A stretch of DNA of 5,276 nucleotides from a bacterium (GTDB lineage: Bacteria; Bdellovibrionota; FAC87; UBA2466): the NCBI GenBank assembly GCA_022842225.1, contig JALHPX010000251.1, positions 1 through 5,276 on the forward strand, in the 5' to 3' direction. The notes below the pieces were generated by a model that was not told the DNA's origin, made no database searches, and worked only from the letters and a program-made list of their open reading frames with translations. Numbering within the stretch: the first letter of the stretch is position 1; every line of letters starts with the position of its first letter. Shown here piece after piece: positions 1 to 5,276 of this stretch. Made by a program: the position numbers and the translations under genes.

Positions 1-3000
1 CAAGCACACGCTCCCGCGGACCTCTTAAGCCAGCGCAAAGCGGCGGCCGATCAACTACACGGTGCCGCAACACCAGCGATTGGTCGAGGACACGCTTACT
101 ACGGTCGTGCCTTAGATTCAGAGTACGATCTAACTGCCCGACAAGATATTGAAGATATCGCTCAAGCAGTTGCTGGAATCGTAAACTTATCTTACGACGA
201 GCGTAGGCGCTTGTCAGAGATGCGGCCCAGCGGCCTAAAACTTTTGCGAGAAATGGTGCAACGGGCTAGTCCACGGGCAACAATGGATAAGTGGTCTGCC
301 GAAGGCGGAGCCAGTGGAATTCGAAATGAATTACTACTGTCTCTTGAGGACTGGGTACCCTATGTTCTCAACCCGAGTGGTAGAGAGGATGACATCGTTG
401 CCATCGCTGCTCTGACCCGAGCCGGACGGCCAAATTCTGATTCTCATATTCTGAGATTCCTAGGCAGCCAGCTTTCCGCAGCGAATTTGCCCGGCCTTGA
501 CCCGAAATTATTTGGCGATATTGCGGACAAGGCGGAAAAAAAACAAAATGCAGTTGAACTAGTGGAGAAGCTTCGCAAGCAAGTAGAGGCCTTAATTGAT
601 ACCCAGAAACAAAACAGTATTTCCCCCAGCAATGCAGACTATTTGCTACTTGCGGACGTCGTTTTGCGCGAATGGAATCAACCAGGCGAGGCGGTGCTAG
701 TCGACAATTCCAGTCCGGACCTGACACCCCAGGCCCTGATCCGTAAGTACCTGCCCGCGCAGCAGCAGATTCTTCATTCGGACAGAAGAAATTTAGAGAG
801 CCAACTGGCCGCTGGCCCCCAAACGCCTGAAATTCGCCGCTCTAAAGAGGGCCAAAAATGGCTTCGAGAAGCATTCTTAAAGGATGGGCGAGGCTTGCCA
901 CTGCCCACGGAACTGGCTCTAACTCGCGCCTTTTCATCAACCAACTCTGAATTCCCTTCGCTAGTGCGGGCAGTGCACGGTTCGATGCCCACGAATGATT
1001 TCCACAATACATTTGCCGGTTCCAGTCAAAACCCTGAACAGGCCATGAACGTTCTGACGCAAGCTATTCACACCTACTCTCCGGCTTCACACTATTTCGC
1101 CGCAGATCCAAAGTTGGTCATCGAACGCCGCTTCGCAGAGGCTCTCCGACGAATGTATGACACCGGTACAATTGAAGAAGGCTTAATGGCCGATATTGAC
1201 GGTGAGATGAAGGCGCGTTTGGTCGCTAAAAAAGACTTTCTGGCTTCCTGCGAGGAAAACCATCCGGAAGATTTCATTGAGAGACGATCTTGCCTAAAAT
1301 CGATCATGGCCGAAGAAAGTGCGCTGTTTGGTGACTGCTTCGTGAATGACGATGGAGATCTATTGCAAAGTGCAGACCGCACAAGCTGCATTCGCAAGAC
1401 GCTTGCTCGCAAGGCGGCTCGCATCGCGCTTCGAGAGCAAAATTCTGAGAAGGCTAAAAGCATTCTCGCCAAAAACTTCTCAGCTAACGAACTAGAATCC
1501 GAGTTGGAAGCGAATAAGGCTGCGGCTAAGGATCGAGAACTACTCACTCAAGCAGGACTGATTCCTTCGAGCTGGAAAGAGTTTGATTCTTTTGTTACCC
1601 GGCCCAATGAGATCGGAGAGGAGCTCCACCACACTCAGTTGGCCCAACGAACGGCATGGGAGACCGACATAGGGGATGCCGAGTTCAGTGCGAAACAAGA
1701 GGCTCATAACCGTGAGCACCTACTGAATGTCTATAGACAGGAAATTGAGAAGGCCAAAACGTTGCTAGAACGCGCAAGGAAAGCATTGGCGGACGGAGAT
1801 CCGGCGATGACGGCGGAGAAAGTAAAGGAAGCAGAAGCGGGTCTAGAGGCTAGACACCGTGATTTAGCAAACCACCGCAACGAACCTAGGCAAAAAGCCA
1901 ACGCGCTTTTAATGGCGGCGGAAAGCATTAATCCGACGGGAATCGCCTCGGGCGGAGGCCTTACTGAGGAAGATGTTGGTCACGTAATCTCAGGAGTATT
2001 CAGCGACCCAGCGCTAATTGCAGAACTCGACGAGCTTCTTCGAAACTACAATACGACTGGAAAAATGACCCGCAAATTGCCCGACGGTACCGTGAAACAC
2101 TATTCTGCGGATGACTTCGTGAAGATGATTGCCACCTACCGTAACAGGAACAAGGTCGACAATGCGACCAAAGGCAAAGTCTCCGACCGACTCAAAGCGC
2201 TTAAAGCAGCATGTGATAAGGGTGAAGAATCCTGCGCTTTCGTCTGTAAACCGACTGACGACGAACCCACGTGCCAAGCAAAAAATGCGATGCGGGCAGA
2301 AGTAGATGCCTTGCTTGCCAGTAAGGAGCACAATCTAGACAGAAATTCCGTTATGACCGACGCTGAAGAAGGTCAACACGAAGACAGCGAAAACCGTGCT
2401 ATTGCCCTCGCTCTGTTGCGAGCTCTAGAAAGACATGCCCACACTGTAATGCAGCAGGTAGCCACGGAGGAAGTGTACAACATCAACACTCAGCGAGTTG
2501 GAGAGGCGTTCGCGAATGACCCACGGTTAGGATCTCAACTAACTCAGGAACAAGTTATCAACGAAATGGCACACGCTCGCCAAATCGTCGAATGGGGACG
2601 GGCACTGGCAGATTCTCTTGCGACTGTGAACCAAGGTAAATACAAGACTGACTTACCGAATAGGTTCGCACCCGACTATCGCCAACAGGCTCGCGACTGG
2701 GTGAAAAAAGCGGGCCTCGGCGAGTCGGTGGATCAGTGGTTATGGCTGGCTAAATCTGGCGCGCTTCCCATTCCTCCTGGGACGGATGCCGAATCGTATT
2801 TTTATGATCACTTGCTAAAAGAATCGTTTCGAGTTCAGTCATTGAAACTCGGTCGGCGTGAACGAATCGAATCGGAGTTGCGGGGAATCTTGACGCCAAC
2901 AGGAACGCCGAATCCCAATAGTGAGCTTTGGGATTGGGCAAACGCGAAGTTATCCTCCGTCGCGCCCGTGGCGGGTCCGGGGGTTCCTCAAAAATGGACG

Positions 3001-5276
3001 GATGCAGAGCTGAGAAAGCAAGGCTACCGTATGAGTCAGGACCGCTTGCGCGAGTTACTAGACGACTATGCTAAGACGATGTACCTCCCTGCTCTCGCAC
3101 GCAACCCCAATTACAGCGCCACTTTCCTCGGTAATCGCGAGCTCGATGTGCGAGTTCAATCCAACCTGGAGAATCAAGGAATAGATGCCCAAGCTGTTGC
3201 CCTGAGCAGTCACACAGCCGTTACTCCAGTTGTCATTCCTGGTGAGAACGGAAAACTTCGCCAAGGATATAGTTTTACCAATTTAGATAAGTTAGTCCCC
3301 GATCTGGAAAAACGCCTTGAAACCATGCGGCACTGGGTGGAAGTCAACGGCGCCTTACACGACCGCATTGTCGAGTCGGGCCGTTGGTACGAAGGTGCGT
3401 ATCGCATTGGCAATGCGCTGGGCAACGGCGTTAACCGCTGGAATAAAGACATCAATTCTGATCTTCTCTACACAGAAAACGACCTTGAGATTAGACGAAT
3501 GGAAGATGAACTTTTAAAGACGCTGGGCACCTTATCCGCGCTTGGCACTACTCCTATTGAATTTCACGACGAGCAGTCTAAAAAGGCCATTCCCGCTGAA
3601 GCCCGAAAGATTGCCGCCAACTTACGTCAACTTTACAGGCACAATATTCTTCCGGAAAAAATGGTAGTCGATAAGCGTGTCGATGCTGGCTACGGCTTGA
3701 CCGAAGAGGGTATCAATCTTGCGGTTGTGATGCTCGCCACTCGCGGTATCGGCGGAATGGCTGGTTGGGCCAGGGCAGTTCCCGCCGTGCAGCGTTTCTT
3801 AGCGTTGCAGCGCATGCAAAAAGTTCTCAACTACGGCACCAAGGCTTACACCATCGGCCAAGGATTTTATCAACGCGGCAAGCTCGCGGTCGTCGGCGCT
3901 GCATGGGCCACCGGAATTGGTACTATCCCTGCTGCCTTTTCGCATCGCACAGCGATCTTGGAAGCAGAATCCATCGCCAACAAAATCGATGAAGACAAGA
4001 ATGGTGTACCGGATTGGAAAGATGCAATGGACGCGGGACGTCCCTACAAGTTTTCGCCCCAACAAGCGGAACGCTTTGACAAGGACAATAACGGAGTACC
4101 GGATGCATACGAACAGTATGAGAACCCGCTGCGGTTAACCTCGACCTACCTTGGTCCATTGGACGAACTCTATTCTGGCACTCGCAATTCCACGATCATG
4201 ATGATGCTTAACCCGGTGGGCCAGTTGGTGCCGAAGGGCATCCTGGGATTGGCTTCAAAGAGTAAAACGTTGGCAGTTGCTGCTAACCACCCCAATGTCC
4301 GTGCTTGGCAGCCCGCCGTGGGGCAGTTTGTGTTGAACGAAGGCGCAGAAGTTTGGAAAGCTGGAAGTCTTAAGCCGCTCACAAGCTGGGATACTCACAT
4401 TAACGCCACCTTTGGCAGTATGTTTATGTCGCCCATCGACGATATTCTGGCGAATAACTACATCAAGAAGACATTGACCAAAGCAAACGGGGCACCTCTC
4501 ACACGAGAAGCACAAGATGCCCTTCAACGCGGAATTTATCTTCGTAAAGCGATTGTGAACCACATTGTCCAAGACGGCGGACAAGGTCTAGTCGAGTGGA
4601 CCCGCAATGGCGGTTGGACAAAGCTTAGCAAAGAAGGCAAGTGGGACGGCGGAACTTACGTCACTAAAAATGGAATGAAGATCACCAACCCACTTCAGGC
4701 GATGCTTTTCAGCATCGCCGAAGGTGGTTATATGAGCAATAAGGCCTCAAAACCCAACCAAGCGGTCTTGGACCTACTGCCGCAGCTCGCCGAATTCGAA
4801 CTGCTCTACAATGGGAAGTCGCCGCTATTACAGCTCGAAATCCCAGTAAAAGATGCCCAGGGAAATTACTCCAGGCAGACTTTAGGCCAGAGACTTGCTC
4901 AAACGGCTGACTTGCATAAGTACACAAACACCGAGAACGGCCGCAAAGCACTGCTCGCTCTCTATCAGGATCAATTAACCAAAATGGGTGATTCCGATGA
5001 ACAGGCCTTGCGGGACATCGAAGCTGGGATCGCAAAGCTCGGACTGGGAGAGTCTTATCTCACCGAAGCCAAAGACTTCATTACGAGTGTTGTCGAGAGT
5101 CAGAAACTACGCGCGCTCGCAGAGGGCCGCTATACGTTTGCCGAACTGCAAGCTGATAACTTAGGCCCCTCTCGCCCGTTTCGAATTGGTTTACCTTTCC
5201 TCGACAACCGCCTCATTGGACCTCCCAAGTTAGACGCTCAAGGCAAGCCGGTTCCCGAAATGACCCCTGCTTTTAC
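1..5276 (+). CDS. Internal part of a giant multi-domain protein of unknown function; both ends lie beyond the window
   Basis: Frame 1 is open across all 1758 complete codons. The first in-frame ATG is at base 220, but it has only a weak, poorly spaced AGG upstream. The 73 codons before it read like normal protein, so the true start is probably upstream of base 1. The visible part alone is about 190 kDa by average residue mass. The N-terminal 960 residues are mainly charged, Glu/Lys/Ala/Leu-rich helix with two coiled-coil stretches. All eight cysteines sit in two quartets (417-463 and 738-758). A Pro/Gly linker (961-1000) separates this from a second part with a Gly/Ala hydrophobic region (1238-1313), two EF-hand loops (1330-1371) and a Gly/Trp patch (1525-1564). 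I saw no HExxH, GxSxG, P-loop or other familiar catalytic signature. An exported or surface structural role is inferred from the cysteine and calcium-loop pattern. A polymorphic toxin, large adhesin or phage-type giant structural protein are alternatives. That it is coding is near certain; its function is unknown. Confidence 0.96.
520..618 (+). other. Short predicted coiled coil in the giant protein (residues about 174-206)
   Basis: This stretch is almost entirely Lys, Glu, Gln, Ala, Leu and Val with no proline or glycine after residue 172. Hydrophobic residues at V185, L187, V188, L191, V195 and L198 fall close to a heptad spacing. It follows a more globular segment (NLPGLDPKLFGD) and ends at a Ser/Pro break near residue 206-209. 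It is most likely an amphipathic helix or short coiled coil used for packing or oligomerisation. The assignment is by eye; a heptad-scoring program was not run. Confidence 0.45.
1249..1389 (+). other. Cysteine quartet 1 of the giant protein (C417, C431, C446, C463)
   Basis: Four cysteines lie within 47 residues, with spacing C-x13-C-x14-C-x16-C, and there is no other cysteine before residue 417 in the window. They sit between two charged helical segments and surround an acidic turn (N449-D-D-G-D453). The even spacing and even number fit two disulfides clamping a small helical module. A metal site is less likely, because the pairs lack the close CxxC spacing typical of zinc ribbons. A disulfide role implies an oxidising compartment such as the periplasm or the outside of the cell. 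No named domain is recognised. Confidence 0.6.
1693..1926 (+). other. Predicted coiled-coil hairpin (residues about 565-642)
   Basis: Two long helices rich in Glu, Lys, Arg, Ala and Leu (about 565-597 and 603-642) are joined by a tight acidic turn, A597-D-G-D-P601. The first arm carries hydrophobics at L574, L575, V577, I582, L588, L589 and L596. The second carries V608, L615, L622, L636 and L637. The charge-rich faces and the helix-breaking DGDP turn favour an antiparallel hairpin. It ends in a flexible N644-P-T-G-I-A-S-G-G-G653 linker, which probably marks a domain boundary. A functional role as spacer or stalk is inferred only. Confidence 0.5.
2212..2274 (+). other. Cysteine quartet 2 of the giant protein (C738, C745, C749, C758)
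   Basis: Four cysteines occur in 21 residues, with spacing C-x6-C-x3-C-x8-C. They are the last cysteines in the window: the following 1000 residues contain none. The loop is acidic (D739, E742, E743, D753, D754, E755) and is flanked by a Lys/Ala-rich helix before and an Ala/Glu helix after. The order of features (Ala-rich helix then C, acidic turn, SC, then C-x3-DD, then [ST]C and a helix) resembles quartet 1 with shorter loops. Two disulfides are the simplest reading; a metal-binding knuckle is possible. Confidence 0.6.
2881..3000 (+). other. Pro/Gly-rich interdomain linker (residues about 961-1000)
   Basis: This segment breaks the long helical run of the N-terminal part. It contains P966, P970, P972, P989, P993 and P996 together with several Gly, Ser, Thr and Asn residues, split by a short W977-D-W979 patch. 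The residues that follow resume with a helix-start pattern (W999-T-D-A-E-L). It is best read as a flexible boundary between the cysteine-bearing helical half and the cysteine-free second half. The boundary position is approximate. Confidence 0.45.
3712..3939 (+). other. Gly/Ala-rich hydrophobic region with one possible membrane helix (residues about 1238-1313)
   Basis: Two hydrophobic segments lie here. The first (about 1238-1262) is interrupted by R1248 and R1258, which makes it a poor membrane span. The second runs from L1295 to F1313, 19 residues with no charge, preceded by K1294 and followed by S-H-R at 1314-1316. It includes small-residue spacing (G1299, A1303, G1305, G1307) and one proline (P1310). 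Between them is a basic amphipathic stretch with Q/R/K residues. The second segment could be a transmembrane or membrane-inserting helix, or simply the core of a buried domain. Gly/Ala hydrophobic regions of this kind also occur in large secreted toxins, but that comparison rests on composition only. Confidence 0.4.
3988..4113 (+). repeat. Pair of EF-hand-type calcium-binding loops (residues 1330-1341 and 1360-1371)
   Basis: Both 12-residue loops fit D-x-D-x-N-G-V-P-D-x-x-[DE]. Loop 1 has D1330, D1332, N1334, G1335, D1338 and D1341. Loop 2 has D1360, D1362, N1364, G1365, D1368 and E1371. Ligand positions 1, 3, 5, 9 and 12 and the position-6 glycine are all present. Each loop is preceded by a hydrophobic residue (I1329 or F1359). 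The loops start exactly 30 residues apart. The DNA encoding G-V-P-D in each (bases 4003-4014 and 4093-4104) matches at 11 of 12 bases. This form, with proline before the fifth ligand aspartate, is known from extracellular calcium-binding proteins. Calcium binding is therefore well supported by family knowledge, though untested here. The pair starts 17 residues after the hydrophobic stretch. Confidence 0.85.
4573..4692 (+). other. Gly/Trp-rich beta-like patch (residues about 1525-1564)
   Basis: Glycines and aromatic residues are concentrated here: G1526, G1527, G1529, W1533, G1537, G1538, W1539, G1546, W1548, G1550, G1551, Y1553, G1558. The 1538-1559 part reads G-W-x6-G-x-W-x4-Y-x4-G-M. That is loosely like the GW...GxW...G-M layout of choline-binding or glucan-binding repeats. 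Only one copy is present and the WYY core is absent, so this is a resemblance and not an assignment. The surrounding sequence is helical, so the patch probably forms a small beta-hairpin insertion. Confidence 0.35.

Noticed and set aside
220..222. First in-frame ATG as the start of the gene.
   Set aside because: The frame is open and protein-like for all 73 codons before it, and the only purine motif upstream (AGG at 205-207) is too far and too weak.
536..543. Run of eight A residues as a possible slippage or frameshift site.
   Set aside because: The codons here are GAA AAA AAA CAA, so the run is not in phase for a standard -1 slippery heptamer. Frame 1 stays open on both sides, so nothing calls for a frameshift.
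1345..1389. N-D-D-G-D (residues 449-453) as a third calcium loop.
   Set aside because: The ligand spacing does not fit the 12-residue EF-hand loop: the position-6 glycine and the position-12 acid are not in place.
1092..1547. A 151-codon open frame on the minus strand, Ser/Ala-rich.
   Set aside because: It lies wholly opposite the giant gene, its composition is what the complement of a Glu/Leu/Ala-rich frame gives, and it has no recognisable domain. The same holds for the other short minus-strand frames.
2206..2250. A-C-D-K-G-E-E-S-C resembling a cysteine-rich Sel1-like repeat.
   Set aside because: The spacing is C-x6-C and not C-x7-C, there is only one copy, and the neighbouring helices lack the repeat's Gly/Ala/Tyr pattern.
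3361..3447. E-S-G...G-N-A-L-G-N-G segment (residues from 1125) as a lytic transglycosylase active site.
   Set aside because: Only the ES pair matches. The usual S-x-x-G-A-x-G-L-x-Q part after it is absent, and the spacing is wrong.
3765..4138. Short plus-strand open frames of 73-75 codons in other frames.
   Set aside because: They overlap the EF-hand-coding part of the giant gene, where frame 1 is clearly the protein-coding one. Their translations are Arg/Ser/His-rich, as shadows usually are.
2713..5055. G-L-G-E-S occurring twice (residues 905-909 and 1681-1685) as a repeat.
   Set aside because: Five shared residues, with little agreement on either side beyond a general helix pattern, are not enough to call a duplication.

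Overview
The whole window is the interior of one very long protein-coding gene on the + strand. Frame 1 reads from base 1 to base 5276 (1758 codons plus two bases) without a stop. No start codon context or terminator is seen, so both the N- and C-termini lie outside the window. There is no intergenic space, RNA gene, mobile element or CRISPR array here. The smaller open frames on either strand are shadows of this one.

The gene looks bacterial: the standard code works throughout, with no in-frame TGA, TAA or TAG. Base composition appears close to half GC by eye (not counted), with mixed codon choice. I do not recognise the protein or find a catalytic motif, and the taxon cannot be fixed from the sequence. 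Giant, mostly helical proteins with scattered calcium-binding loops are known from several bacterial lineages, including Omnitrophota, Bdellovibrionota and Planctomycetota, and naming one would be a guess.

Layout in window residues (residue n ends at base 3n): 1-415 is charged and helix-rich with a short coiled coil at about 174-206. Residues 417-463 hold the first group of four cysteines. Residues 465-643 are highly helical and end in a probable coiled-coil hairpin (565-642), closed by a Gly-rich linker (647-653). Residues 654-960 are helical and carry the second group of four cysteines (738-758). Residues 961-1000 form a Pro/Gly-rich linker. Residues 1001-1230 are mixed. Residues 1238-1313 are Gly/Ala-rich and hydrophobic, with one 19-residue uncharged stretch. 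Residues 1330-1371 carry two EF-hand-type calcium loops exactly 30 residues apart. Residues 1380-1758 look more globular, with a Gly/Trp-rich beta-like patch at 1525-1564.

Taken together, cysteines confined to two quartets, paired calcium loops of the extracellular DxDxNGxPD type, and coiled coils suggest a giant exported, periplasmic or surface protein, possibly membrane-associated in its middle. This is inference. The signal peptide or secretion signal that would settle it is not in the window.
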